This document shows, in pieces, positions 1-8,418 of a stretch of 60,354 nt of DNA (position 1 is the first letter of the stretch; every line of letters starts with the position of its first letter). The notes beneath the pieces were generated by a model. That model worked only from the letters and a program-made list of their open reading frames with translations. It was not told the DNA's origin and did no database searches. Source of the DNA: Gammaproteobacteria bacterium (GTDB lineage: Bacteria > Pseudomonadota > Gammaproteobacteria > Xanthomonadales > SZUA-36); assembly GCA_030426265.1 (NCBI GenBank), contig JAUHYP010000015.1:1-60354 (forward strand). The letters are read 5' to 3'. A program made the translations under genes and the position numbers.

Positions 1-758
1 ATGAAGTCCTCGTCCAGTTCAGGGACGTGCTTCTCACGCACCGAGTCGAGTTTCAGCGTGGTCTTCGCCGTCTGGCCCGCAAGCGCGGCCGGCTTGAATT
101 TTTCCGGGTAGCTCAGCTCGACTTCCACGACGCCACCGGCCGCCAGGTCGGCCAGGGCCTCTTCCAGGCCATCAAACCCGGATTCGCCCATCAGCACGGC
201 CTGCAGGGACATGCCCTCTTCCGGAAAACGCCCGGCGTCCGTCTCGGCCGCGTACTCGAACAGGGCCTGGTCGCCGTCCTTCGGTGAACGGTCGACGTCG
301 ACCCACTCGGTGCGCTGCTCGCGCAGCGTCTCGAGCATCTCGTCGATGTCGGCGTCGGTGACTTCTGCGGTCGGCGCCTCCAGGGTGATGCTGGCCGGAT
401 CGATTTTCTCGAACTCCGGGTACACCTCGACGGTGGCGATGAACTCCAGGTCCGCGTCGCCCTTGAACTCGGGCAGGGACTCGATCACCGGGTTGGCGGC
501 CGGCTTGAGGTCTTCCTGGCGGATGGCCTCGTACAGGCTGGACTGCAGGGTCTGGTTGAGGACCTCGCTGCGCACGGAGGCGCCGTAGCGCTGCTGGATG
601 ACCTTCATCGGCACGCGGCCGGGGCGGAAGCCCTTCAGTCGCGCCGTCTTGCCAATTTCGCGCAGCCGCTCGTCGATCTTGCCCTTCACCTCGGTGGCGG
701 GCACCTGCACGGTCAGGCGGCGCTGCAGGCCGCCCGAGTTCTCAACCGTCACTTGCAT
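1..758 (-). CDS. tig: Trigger factor (ribosome-associated chaperone), truncated by the window edge
   Basis: Only the N-terminal 252 or so residues are present; the gene runs off the left edge. The translation starts MQVTVENSGGLQRRL and contains the GFRPGRVP ribosome-docking signature near residue 43. It continues into the FKBP-type peptidyl-prolyl isomerase domain. Trigger factor binds ribosomal protein L23 at the exit tunnel, shields nascent chains and is cytoplasmic. The ATG at 756-758 is preceded on the minus strand by AGAAGGATGGATC, an acceptable ribosome binding site. A tRNA-Leu gene lies just upstream on the same strand, a common arrangement in gammaproteobacteria. Identification is secure; the C-terminal domain cannot be assessed. 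Confidence 0.97.
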   Translation of the reverse strand, partial: MQVTVENSGGLQRRLTVQVPATEVKGKIDERLREIGKTARLKGFRPGRVPMKVIQQRYGASVRSEVLNQTLQSSLYEAIRQEDLKPAANPVIESLPEFKGDADLEFIATVEVYPEFEKIDPASITLEAPTAEVTDADIDEMLETLREQRTEWVDVDRSPKDGDQALFEYAAETDAGRFPEEGMSLQAVLMGESGFDGLEEALADLAAGGVVEVELSYPEKFKPAALAGQTAKTTLKLDSVREKHVPELDEDF

Positions 759-861
759 TTCTGATCCATCCTTCTGTTCTTCGGTCACGGCCCGATCGGG
801 GCCGTGGGTCCAGCGCGTCGGAGCCGGTGGGGCGTTCCATCCCGCGCTGGCGCTGTCATTG

Positions 862-947
<86 letters not shown>

Positions 948-1132
948 ATTCGAAACCGGGGCGACACCGATGGGGTGTTCTCACCGCGAACCTCCCGCCG
1001 GGGCGATTTCGCGCCTCGGAACCGGGTGCGCCAGGAGATGGCGGCATTTTACCTGAAAAGCAATGGCGCTTCGCGGTTTGGGTCGATATTTCCGGGGTGT
1101 GCGGCCTGCGATCGCGGCGCCGCGGACAGGCG

Positions 1133-2140
1133 TCACTCGCCCGGGGGACAGTCTCCATGTTCGAGGCACAGGCCTTCGCCGCCCGGCGGCAGGGCGCCGG
1201 TCCGGTCCAGGATGCCGGAGAGCTTGAGCACGGCGATGTCGACCCCCTCCCCGTCCACCGTCACCCACACCACGTGGTCCATGGCCAGGCCGTTGTTGGG
1301 CAGGAACACCCCGCCCGTGGTCCCGAGCTGGATGTAGTCGCGCCCCAGGCGTTTCTGTGGCTTGTAGCCGTGCTTGTGGCCGTGAAACACGGTGTACGGG
1401 CGATCCGCCAGGGCATCCTCGATGGCGGAAAAGGCTTCGAGGTCTTCCCGCAGCCACGGCGCCTTGTGCGCGAGAATGAAGGTGTGGCGAACGTCCGGGT
1501 TGTCGGCGATGGCCTCGAGCATGTAGGCCGATTGTGCCTCGGTCAGGTTGCCGGCCGCTGAGGCCGCCTGGGTGGCGTAGGGTGTCTTGCCGAAGGCCGC
1601 CCAGCCCTCGTTCGCGGCCACCTCGTAGGCTTCGCGGCGCATATCGGTCTGTTCCTGCAGAGCCGCAGCGTCGAAGTCGTCGGTATCCAGGGCCAGGAAC
1701 AGCACGTCCTTGTAGACGAAATGGTAGTAGCGCCGGCCCAGGCGTTCTTCCCAACCGGCCCGGTGCGTCACACCCAGCAGGTCGTGATTGCCGCCGACCA
1801 GGTAGACCGGCGCCCGGGCGTCATTCGCCCGCTCGAAGAACGAGTCCCACTGTGCGTCGAGTTCGGCACGCTCGTCGCTGCCCTCGACGAGGTCGCCCAC
1901 GCTGAGGATGAACTCGGGCCGCAGCAGATTGAGCTGGGCCACGGCCAGTTCGAACACACCCTCGCGCTCGCCGCCGGTGAGGTCGGAGAAGACAGCGAAG
2001 CTGAACTTGTCCGGGGCGGCGTCGAAAGGCCGGTGGGTGTGGGGGATGCCGCCTTCGGCCAGGAGCGGACCACTGACGGACAGCGCCGCGACGCAGGCCA
2101 GCACAGCCATGACGGCGGATCGTGAATACCAATTGATCAT
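1133..2140 (-). CDS. Secreted calcineurin-like metallophosphoesterase
   Basis: A 335-residue protein beginning with a signal peptide (MINWYSRSAVMAVLACVAAL, probable cleavage after LLAEG). Metallophosphoesterase motifs appear in order: a first block FAVFSDLTGG, where the usual DxH is replaced by DLT, then GDLVEGSD, GGNHD and HGHKHGY near the C-terminus. The family hydrolyses phosphomono- or phosphodiesters with a dinuclear metal site; the altered first motif may change metal binding. The ATG at 2138-2140 was chosen because it starts the signal peptide; in-frame reading continues upstream without a signal peptide. The substrate is unknown. The location is inferred to be periplasmic. It follows the ABC exporter gene on the same strand after 86 bp. 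Confidence 0.8.
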   Translation of the reverse strand: MINWYSRSAVMAVLACVAALSVSGPLLAEGGIPHTHRPFDAAPDKFSFAVFSDLTGGEREGVFELAVAQLNLLRPEFILSVGDLVEGSDERAELDAQWDSFFERANDARAPVYLVGGNHDLLGVTHRAGWEERLGRRYYHFVYKDVLFLALDTDDFDAAALQEQTDMRREAYEVAANEGWAAFGKTPYATQAASAAGNLTEAQSAYMLEAIADNPDVRHTFILAHKAPWLREDLEAFSAIEDALADRPYTVFHGHKHGYKPQKRLGRDYIQLGTTGGVFLPNNGLAMDHVVWVTVDGEGVDIAVLKLSGILDRTGALPPGGEGLCLEHGDCPPGE

Positions 2141-2226
2141 GTCGAGAGTCCCCCGGAGTCCTTCCTGCCCCAACGCGCACGAATTCACTGTAGCCACTGC
2201 GTCTCCACGCTTCGATGACAATCGCC

Positions 2227-4050
2227 TCACGGCATGAATCCGCCGGACTGGCGTCGCCACAGCGAGGCATAGAGCCCACCGGCCGCAGCCAGGTCCTCGT
2301 GACGACCCTGTTCGACGATGCGGCCCTGGTCGATGACCACCAGTCGATCCATGGCCGCGATCGTGGACAGGCGGTGTGCGATGGCGATGACGGTCTTGCC
2401 CTCCATCAACTGCAGGAGGTGTTCCTGGATGGCCGCCTCCACCTCGGAGTCCAGCGCCGAAGTGGCCTCGTCCAGCACCAGGATGGGCGCGTCCTTCAGG
2501 AACATGCGTGCTATCGCGATGCGCTGGCGCTGGCCACCGGACAGCTTCACGCCGCGCTCCCCGACATGCGCGTCGTAGCCCGTGCGGTCGCTGGCATCGC
2601 TGAGTCCCGTGATGAAGTCGTGCGCCCGCGCCCGTTTGGCGGCATGGATCACTTCTTCGACACCGGCGCCCTCCCGACCGTAAGCGATGTTGTCGCGCAC
2701 CGAACGGTGCAACAGCGACGTATCCTGGGTGACCACGCCGACCTGTTCGCGCAGCGACTCCTGCTGCACGGTCGCGATGTCCTGGCCGTCGATGAGGATG
2801 CGGCCGCCCTCGAGATCGAACAACCGCAGAAGCACGTTCATCAGCGTGGTCTTGCCCGCGCCGGAGCGGCCGACCAGGCCCACCTTTTCGCCCGGGGCGA
2901 TGTCCAGGGAGAAATCCTCGATCACCCCGCCCCCCTTGCCGTAGTGGAAGCGGATGTGTTCGAACGCGATGGCCCCCTGCGTCACTTCCAGGCGTGGCGC
3001 GTCCGGCCCATCGGTCACCGCCTGTACCTGGGCGATGGTGTTCATGCCGTCGTGGGCCGTGCCGATGCTCTCGAACAACGACGCCATCTCCCACATGATC
3101 CAGTGCGAAATGCCATGCAGGCGCAGCACCAGGCCCACCGCCACTGCCACGCCACCCACCGTGGCGTCGCCGTTCAGCCAGGAAAAGATGGCGACGAAGC
3201 CCACCGCGAACAGCAGCAATGCGTTGAGCACATCCACCGAGACCTCGATGACCGTGGCCAGGCGCATCATGCGGTAGACGGTGCCCATGAAGCCTTCCAT
3301 GCTCTCGCGGGCGTAGCGCTCCTCGTGCCCGGCATGCGCGAACAGCTTGACGGTCATGATGTTGGTGTAGCTGTCGACGATGCGGCCCGTCATCACCGAG
3401 CGGGCGTCGGCCTGCTCCTCGGCCACCTTCTGTAGCCTGGGCAACAGGTTCCAGAGCAGCAGCAGGTAGGCCAGCAGCCACACCAGGAAGGGCGCGGCGA
3501 TCCAGGGATCGAAAGAAACGACCAGTACCAGCGCACCCAGGAAGTAGACCGCGACGTAGACGACCACGTCGAAGAGTTTCATGACCGCCTCGCGCACGCC
3601 CAGGGCGGTCTGCATGACCTTGGTGGCGATGCGCCCGGCGAACTCGTCCTGGTAGAAGCCAAAGCTCTGGCGCAGGAGATAGCGATGCGCCATCCAGCGG
3701 ATGCGCATCGGGTAGTTGCCCATCAGGGTCTGGTGCTGGACGACGCTGCAGAAAAACGCCACCAGCGGCAGCGCCAGCAGGACCACGGCGCCAATCAGGA
3801 GCAGGGTGTCGCCCTCCTCTTCCAGGAAGGTCTCCCGGTCGGCGGCGCTCAACCAGTCGATGATGTTGCCCAGGAACCCGTAGAACACCACCTCCACGGC
3901 CGCGATGCCCGCCACCAGCGTGGCGAGAAGCGCGATCCACGGCCAGGCCCCGCGGGTGTAGTGCCGGCAGAAGGCGACCAGCGTCGCCGGGGGGCGGGTC
4001 GGGATCTCCGGGGGGAATGGTGGGAGGAGTTTTTCGAAGAAGGCGAACAT
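2227..4050 (-). CDS. ABC transporter, fused membrane and ATPase half-transporter (exporter type)
   Basis: A 607-residue type I ABC exporter half-subunit. It begins MFAFFEKLLPPFPPEIPTRP, followed by six predicted membrane helices over roughly residues 35-310. The nucleotide-binding domain carries Walker A GRSGAGKTT, signature LSGGQRQRIAIAR, Walker B ILVLDEATSALD and an H-loop IAHRLST. It would act as a homodimer in the inner membrane and export a lipid, peptide or drug. The substrate cannot be deduced. The start at 4048-4050 fits the family N-terminus; the further upstream reading is low-complexity and unlikely to be translated. It is not obviously part of the RiPP locus, which has its own exporter at 6003-7700. 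Confidence 0.9.
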   Translation of the reverse strand: MFAFFEKLLPPFPPEIPTRPPATLVAFCRHYTRGAWPWIALLATLVAGIAAVEVVFYGFLGNIIDWLSAADRETFLEEEGDTLLLIGAVVLLALPLVAFFCSVVQHQTLMGNYPMRIRWMAHRYLLRQSFGFYQDEFAGRIATKVMQTALGVREAVMKLFDVVVYVAVYFLGALVLVVSFDPWIAAPFLVWLLAYLLLLWNLLPRLQKVAEEQADARSVMTGRIVDSYTNIMTVKLFAHAGHEERYARESMEGFMGTVYRMMRLATVIEVSVDVLNALLLFAVGFVAIFSWLNGDATVGGVAVAVGLVLRLHGISHWIMWEMASLFESIGTAHDGMNTIAQVQAVTDGPDAPRLEVTQGAIAFEHIRFHYGKGGGVIEDFSLDIAPGEKVGLVGRSGAGKTTLMNVLLRLFDLEGGRILIDGQDIATVQQESLREQVGVVTQDTSLLHRSVRDNIAYGREGAGVEEVIHAAKRARAHDFITGLSDASDRTGYDAHVGERGVKLSGGQRQRIAIARMFLKDAPILVLDEATSALDSEVEAAIQEHLLQLMEGKTVIAIAHRLSTIAAMDRLVVIDQGRIVEQGRHEDLAAAGGLYASLWRRQSGGFMP

Positions 4051-4103
4051 GGGGTGGAGTATATCTGGGGGGTGGGGATGGCGGCTTTGGGGGGAGGGAT
4101 TAC

Positions 4104-4178
4104 CGTGCCCATCCCTGGGCACGGCCCTACGGGCTCCTCGCTTCGCTCGTCGTGAAAAATTGCTCCTGCAATTTTTTC
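4104..4178. terminator. Two stem-loops between the ABC exporter gene and tRNA-Ser
   Basis: A hairpin CCGTGCCC/GGGCACGG with an ATCCCT loop lies at about 4104-4124. A second, GAAAAATTGC/GCAATTTTTT with a TCCT loop, lies at about 4150-4174. The second has A- and T-rich ends and could terminate in either direction. The region otherwise holds no credible gene. Confidence 0.5.
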
Positions 4179-4220
4179 GAACCCTTAGGCGCTGCGCGCC
4201 AGGGTCCTACATCCTGCTCT

Positions 4221-4362
<142 letters not shown>

Positions 4363-4403
4363 GAGGGGAGCGCATTATCCTGATGCGAACCGCCCCGGTC
4401 AAC

Positions 4404-4679
4404 TCATGCCGATTCGATCAATCCCGCCTGCATTAATTCCTCGAGCAATTCATTCACGTCCTGATCCAGCTGGGCACCGGAGACGTCGAACTCCTTGGCG
4501 AGTCCGGAAATGATCTCCTCGGTCGTCCGACCCTCCGACAGCCCCTGCCAGACCCTGGCGCCTGTCGAATTCAGACCGAAATAGCGCTCGGAAACGAGGT
4601 CCAGCAGTACAATCTCCCCGCTGACCTCCTGGAACAAGACGTCCGGCTTGCAGCGGAATGTTTCAGCGCTGGCAATCAT
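4404..4679 (-). CDS. PqqD-family RiPP recognition element (lasso-peptide B1-type protein)
   Basis: A 91-residue stand-alone PqqD-like protein. It shows the winged-helix signature of the family: an N-terminal beta hairpin (VSGEIVLLDLVSERYFGLN), STGARVWQGLSEG, then EEIISGLAKEFDV and a C-terminal LLEELMQAGLIE. In lasso-peptide and other RiPP systems such proteins bind the leader peptide and deliver it to the B2 protease. This function is inferred from the family and from the B2 protein, cyclase and precursor found 6-8 kb away. It is followed on the minus strand by tRNA-Ser and preceded by the methyltransferase gene. The length is typical for a discrete RRE. Confidence 0.88.
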   Translation of the reverse strand: MIASAETFRCKPDVLFQEVSGEIVLLDLVSERYFGLNSTGARVWQGLSEGRTTEEIISGLAKEFDVSGAQLDQDVNELLEELMQAGLIESA

Positions 4680-4769
4680 GAGTTTCTACCCCGCGAATGA
4701 TGGAATACCTGGGGCGCGCACGATGACTCTGCACACGCCGGAATCGCACCGGTCCATTTTCTCACAGGC

Positions 4770-5900
4770 TCAGCAGGAAAACCTGTCGAGGAACTGATGC
4801 AACCAAGTCCGTGCGGATGGGTGATCGACCAGGTGACGCTCATTCCACTGCAGGAAATCACGTTCCATCTCCTTCCGCGTCACACCCCTGGCAATTCTTT
4901 CGAGCACAAAACGAGCAGAAACGCTTTCCGGCGTGTCTTCGAGGACATGACCAGGTGCCTGGCGTTCGAACGCTTCGATATCAGGTCGGTATCCGAAGAA
5001 CGTGGACATCCTTTGCACAGACCCGCCCACGGACACGCTCCACGTCCATTCGCCACGCTCAGGACGGTTGAGTGAAAACTGGACCTCTTCACCCTGTCGA
5101 ATGGACACGGGGGTCTCCAGGGGCATGAACGCCTGCTTCCAGTGTACGGACTCTGCCTGTGGCCCCGTGGACAATGCGTGGTCGCCCAAGTCCATATCGA
5201 ACCACCCAAGCAGGCCATCCAGGCGACCATTTGCGGTTGCCCTGAACGTCGTGGTGGTATCGACCGCCGCCTTGTCCGCAATGGAAAAATCCAGTGTCGC
5301 CAGTGGCTCCGGTGCAGCCAGGTAAAGGGCGTCGCTTTCGAAAAAGCGTTCGAACTGCACGCGGTTGACGAATCGCCGGCGCACGGAATCGTAGTCGAGG
5401 CCCTGAATGGCCCGCATCAACCGGAACGCCGGATGGCGCTCAGGTCGCGCCAGTGTCACGGGAACAGCGACCATGGTTCCCTTCGCAGGGACCAGGGTGC
5501 CGGTCGACTTCAGGAACCGATCCCTGGCGAAGAACAGCGTCGGCAGCAGATCTTCCTGCAGCAGGAAATTGCCGGTCATTACGGAAACCAGGACATCGAC
5601 CTTTTCCGGCAAGCTGGCTGCTTCGATCGGCTGGAGGATGATGCTGACCCTGTCTCCCAGGCCATTCGCCTCGATTACCGACTCGACGTCGAGCAATACG
5701 GGAGACGGGTCGACGAGATAGACCTGCCGCGCACCTGCTTTCGCCGCCATCAGGCCAAGCAGTCCCAGCCCCGCACCCAGGTCGAGCACCGTAGTTTCAG
5801 GACCGACCAGCCCCTTGATCGCCCTTGCGTAGGCTGAATTCCGGACTTCGTCGAGCAGCATCCCACCATGACTGAAGAAACTCGCGTAATGCTCACTCAT
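4770..5900 (-). CDS. PRMT-like SAM-dependent methyltransferase with degenerate double-E loop
   Basis: A 376-residue class I methyltransferase most similar in layout to protein arginine methyltransferases. Motif I is VLDLGAGLG (residues 38-46), the acidic end of beta-2 is VDPSP (D64), and the segment VMTGNFLLQED (about 107-117) aligns with the PRMT SEWMGY...E loop. The first catalytic Glu is replaced by Val there. SVHWKQAFMPLETPV corresponds to the PRMT THW loop. The last 50 or so residues form an extra helical tail. It sits between the PqqD-like gene and the divergent ABC exporter gene, so it probably modifies the RiPP precursor or a partner. The predicted core has no Arg, so arginine methylation of the product is unlikely; the substrate is unknown. 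Confidence 0.75.
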   Translation of the reverse strand: MSEHYASFFSHGGMLLDEVRNSAYARAIKGLVGPETTVLDLGAGLGLLGLMAAKAGARQVYLVDPSPVLLDVESVIEANGLGDRVSIILQPIEAASLPEKVDVLVSVMTGNFLLQEDLLPTLFFARDRFLKSTGTLVPAKGTMVAVPVTLARPERHPAFRLMRAIQGLDYDSVRRRFVNRVQFERFFESDALYLAAPEPLATLDFSIADKAAVDTTTTFRATANGRLDGLLGWFDMDLGDHALSTGPQAESVHWKQAFMPLETPVSIRQGEEVQFSLNRPERGEWTWSVSVGGSVQRMSTFFGYRPDIEAFERQAPGHVLEDTPESVSARFVLERIARGVTRKEMERDFLQWNERHLVDHPSARTWLHQFLDRFSC

Positions 5901-5966
5901 ACCCTTGCCCTGTGCCCCAGCTCAAAATCGAAATTCAAGGCAGGAATCCCCCGTTCGACCAAAGCC

Positions 5967-5972
5967 TATAAT
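5967..5972 (+). promoter_or_regulatory. Perfect -10 box (TATAAT) for the RiPP-locus ABC exporter
   Basis: A consensus TATAAT lies between the divergent methyltransferase start (5900) and the ABC coding region. No good -35 is visible at 16-18 bp. Transcription would begin near 5979, which argues against translation starts upstream of that point. Confidence 0.5.
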
Positions 5973-6002
5973 GTCGTCGCCTCCACCCACGGTACAAGGC
6001 AT

Positions 6003-7700
6003 TTGAAGTTTCCGGACCTCGTCGCCATCGTGACGCCCGCCAAGTCGCTCATGGGAGCAATCCTCGGATTGTCCCTGACCACCAGCGCACTGGCTCTGGT
6101 CCAGCCCTGGCTCGCAGGACGGCTGGCCGAATCCTTGACGGGACAGCCCGAGGGATGGATCAATGACGTCTATCGATGGCTGCTGGCCTGGTTTGCAGTC
6201 GTCGCCGTGTACAGCCTGGTCCTGTTTCTTTCCAACCGGCTGTCCGCGTCTGTTGCCGAGTCGATGTTTGCAAGGCTGCGTAACCGGGCCTTCGAGCACA
6301 TTCAGTCCCTGCCCCTGACCTGGCACCAACGCCGGAAGACGGGAGACACCCTGTCGCTGTTGACACACGACACGGGCACCATCAGCACGTTCGTGTCGAC
6401 AACTGTCATCGGTCTGATCCCTTCAGTGCTCGTTCTGTTCGGCGCCCTGATCGCCATGTTTCGTATCAGCCCAAAGTTTACTGTGCTCGCTGCGGCGTTC
6501 ATCCCCGTGTACTACCTCGCAATTAAGATTGTCGGTCGCAGGCTCCGTCCCGTGTCGCGCAAGCTGCTCGATGCCTGGTCCGAGAAAACGGTGTTTCTCC
6601 AGGATCACCTGCAGCTGTTGCCAGTCATCAAGGCATTTGGACAGGAGGCCCGGGAAATCTCGCGCCACGAAGCATGCGACCGCAAGCTGTCCGATGCCGC
6701 GCGGCGCCAGGCCTTTCTTGGCGCCCGAATTGCGCCCCTGACCCGATTCCTGGCCGCCGGCGGCTTGTTGTTTCTCATGTGGGTGGGTGTCACCGATCTC
6801 GAGCGGGGAGCGCTGGACACCGCGCAACTGGTCAGCCTTCTGTTCTACGTCCTGTTGTTGAACCAGCCTGTCGCTGCGCTTGCGGGGAGTTACGGAAAGA
6901 TCCAGTCGACGCTTGGTGCCGCTGAACGTCTTCAGACACTGTTCGGATCAGAACCCGAGCCGGATCCCTCGCAGGGCGAGGAACTGAAAATAAAGTCCGG
7001 TACGGTGCGGTTCGAAAACGTCAGATTTACTTACCCGAATGCGCCACCGCTGTTCGAAGGGCTTTGTTTGGAAGTGCCCGGCGGAAGAGTCACATTGCTC
7101 ACTGGGCCGAATGGGGTGGGGAAATCCACGCTGATCCACCTGGCCATGCGGTTTCTGCGACCCAGCGTGGGCAAAATTGCCATCGATGGACAGAGCCTCG
7201 AAGATGTCTCGACCCATTCGCTTCGAGATGCTGTCGGGCTGGTCGCCCAGCACACCGTGCTACTGAACACGACGATTGCGGACAACCTCCGTTATGGCAA
7301 ATGGCAAGCCACTCAAAACGAAATGGAGACTGCCTGCGAAGCCGCGGGGGCGATGGCGTTCATCAGGGAGCTGCCTGACGGCCTGGAAACCGTCATCGGC
7401 GAGCAGGGCCTGCACTTGTCCGGTGGGCAAAGGCAGCGCATTTCGCTGGCGCGAACCCTGCTGAAGGACCCACCCATTGTGCTGATTGATGAAGCAACCT
7501 CGATGATCGACGAAGGGGGGCTCGACGAATTCATAGAGCGAATTCCCAAGCTGTTCGCCGGCAAGACGGTGTTGCTGGTCTCGCACCAGAAACAGTATGC
7601 GACGATTGCCCAGCACGTCATCCACCTGGAGTCAGGAAGTCAGCCCAGTGGGGAGTGGCCCCAGGCACCTGGAGATATCGAGAGATTGGCCGCTCCGTGA
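6003..7700 (+). CDS. ABC transporter of the RiPP locus (lasso-peptide exporter candidate)
   Basis: About 565 residues: six membrane helices (first helix around MGAILGLSLTTSALALVQPW) followed by a nucleotide-binding domain. This carries Walker A GPNGVGKST, signature LSGGQRQRISLAR, Walker B IVLIDEATS with an unusual D-loop SMID, and H-loop VSHQK. Lasso-peptide loci usually carry such an exporter (D protein) for secretion and self-immunity; that role is inferred from position. The start is uncertain. The coding frame is open from 5868, but that would overlap the divergent methyltransferase gene and precede the TATAAT at 5967. TTG at 6003, GTG at 6030 and ATG at 6051 are the realistic choices; homology to family N-termini begins before 6051, so 6003 is given. 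Confidence 0.82.
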   Translation: MKFPDLVAIVTPAKSLMGAILGLSLTTSALALVQPWLAGRLAESLTGQPEGWINDVYRWLLAWFAVVAVYSLVLFLSNRLSASVAESMFARLRNRAFEHIQSLPLTWHQRRKTGDTLSLLTHDTGTISTFVSTTVIGLIPSVLVLFGALIAMFRISPKFTVLAAAFIPVYYLAIKIVGRRLRPVSRKLLDAWSEKTVFLQDHLQLLPVIKAFGQEAREISRHEACDRKLSDAARRQAFLGARIAPLTRFLAAGGLLFLMWVGVTDLERGALDTAQLVSLLFYVLLLNQPVAALAGSYGKIQSTLGAAERLQTLFGSEPEPDPSQGEELKIKSGTVRFENVRFTYPNAPPLFEGLCLEVPGGRVTLLTGPNGVGKSTLIHLAMRFLRPSVGKIAIDGQSLEDVSTHSLRDAVGLVAQHTVLLNTTIADNLRYGKWQATQNEMETACEAAGAMAFIRELPDGLETVIGEQGLHLSGGQRQRISLARTLLKDPPIVLIDEATSMIDEGGLDEFIERIPKLFAGKTVLLVSHQKQYATIAQHVIHLESGSQPSGEWPQAPGDIERLAAP

Positions 7701-7751
7701 TGCAGGGCCCACTTTGAGTTCATGGCAGAACGAAGGGCCCAGACAAAGGAA

Positions 7752-7787
7752 AGCCCGAAGTCGAGCGATCTCGATACCTTCGGGCTG
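7752..7787 (-). terminator. Stem-loop downstream of the tRNA array, convergent with the ABC gene
   Basis: AGCCCGAAG pairs with CTTCGGGCT, and an inner TCGAG/CTCGA extends the stem. On the minus strand it is followed by TTTCCTTTG, so it probably ends transcription of the tRNA array; it may also serve the ABC gene from the other side. Confidence 0.6.
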
Positions 7788-7795
7788 CCTTCAAT

Positions 7796-7871
<76 letters not shown>

Positions 7872-7905
7872 GGAGAGGCCGGACGGTTGCCCGGCTTCGG
7901 GAAAA

Positions 7906-7981
7906 TGGGGTGGACGATGGGGCTCGAACCCACGACCGCCGGAATCACAATCCAGTGCTCTACCAACTGAGCTACGCCCAC
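7906..7981 (-). tRNA. tRNA-His (anticodon GTG)
   Basis: 76 nt with encoded CCA; acceptor GTGGGCG/CGTCCAC, anticodon loop TTGTGAT. A G is encoded immediately 5' (complement of C7982), providing the G-1 typical of tRNA-His opposite C73. Confidence 0.95.
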
Positions 7982-8072
7982 CATTGGAATTTTGGTCCCG
8001 GGCCTGCGGCGATCGCCCGGTGACCGCTTCGCGTTACCGCGAAAGGCCGCAAATTGTACACCACTTTCGAGG

Positions 8073-8149
8073 TGGCGCGCCCGGCAGGACTCGAACCTGC
8101 AACCGCCGGCTTAGAAGGCCGATGCTCTATCCAGTTGAGCTACAGGCGC
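8073..8149 (-). tRNA. tRNA-Arg (anticodon TCT)
   Basis: 77 nt with encoded CCA; acceptor GCGCCTG/CGGGCGC (one G-U pair), anticodon loop CTTCTAA, T loop TTCGAGT. Confidence 0.95.
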
Positions 8150-8173
8150 CTTGCACGGAGCCTACCGAAAAAT

Positions 8174-8250
8174 TGGTCGGGGTGGAGGGATTTGAACCCC
8201 CGACCCACTGCTCCCAAAGCAGTTGCGCTACCAGGCTGCGCTACACCCCG
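8174..8250 (-). tRNA. tRNA-Pro (anticodon TGG)
   Basis: 77 nt with encoded CCA; acceptor CGGGGTG/CACCCCG, anticodon loop TTTGGGA, T loop TTCAAAT. Confidence 0.95.
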
Positions 8251-8273
8251 ACGGGCGGCATTGTACCCAAAAA

Positions 8274-8303
8274 AACGCGGGCTCCGACAAAGGAGCCCGC
8301 GTT
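8274..8303 (-). terminator. Rho-independent terminator between tRNA-Arg(ACG) and tRNA-Pro
   Basis: AACGCGGGCTCC pairs perfectly with GGAGCCCGCGTT around TTTGTC. On the minus strand it is followed by a run of T (complement of A8268-8273). It would end transcripts from tRNA-Arg(ACG), implying that the other four tRNAs have their own promoter or depend on read-through. Confidence 0.85.
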
Positions 8304-8310
8304 CGGTATA

Positions 8311-8387
8311 TGGCGCGCCCGGAGAGATTCGAACTCCCGACCGCCTGGTTCGTAGCCAGGTACTCTATCCAGCTGAGCTACGGGCGC
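8311..8387 (-). tRNA. tRNA-Arg (anticodon ACG)
   Basis: 77 nt with encoded CCA; acceptor GCGCCCG/CGGGCGC, anticodon loop CTACGAA (the A34 is expected to be read as inosine). It is the first gene of the tRNA array, 31 bp from the stop of the cyclase-like gene. Confidence 0.95.
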
Positions 8388-8418
8388 GAAGGGGGCGCAT
8401 TATGCTTATGCGCCCTGT

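Noticed and set aside
2141-3940. A continuous reading frame joining the metallophosphoesterase to an upstream Arg/Gly-rich segment of about 600 residues
   Set aside because: The upstream part is the shadow of the ABC exporter gene in another frame; the signal peptide at 2140 marks the real start.
4676-4861. Small minus-strand frame (about 61 codons) between the PqqD-like and methyltransferase genes as a second precursor peptide
   Set aside because: It overlaps the methyltransferase 3' end in another frame and lacks the YxxPxL leader motif.
5868-6002. Extended N-terminus of the RiPP-locus ABC exporter from ATG 5868
   Set aside because: It would overlap the divergent methyltransferase gene and precede the TATAAT at 5967; the residues are not transporter-like.
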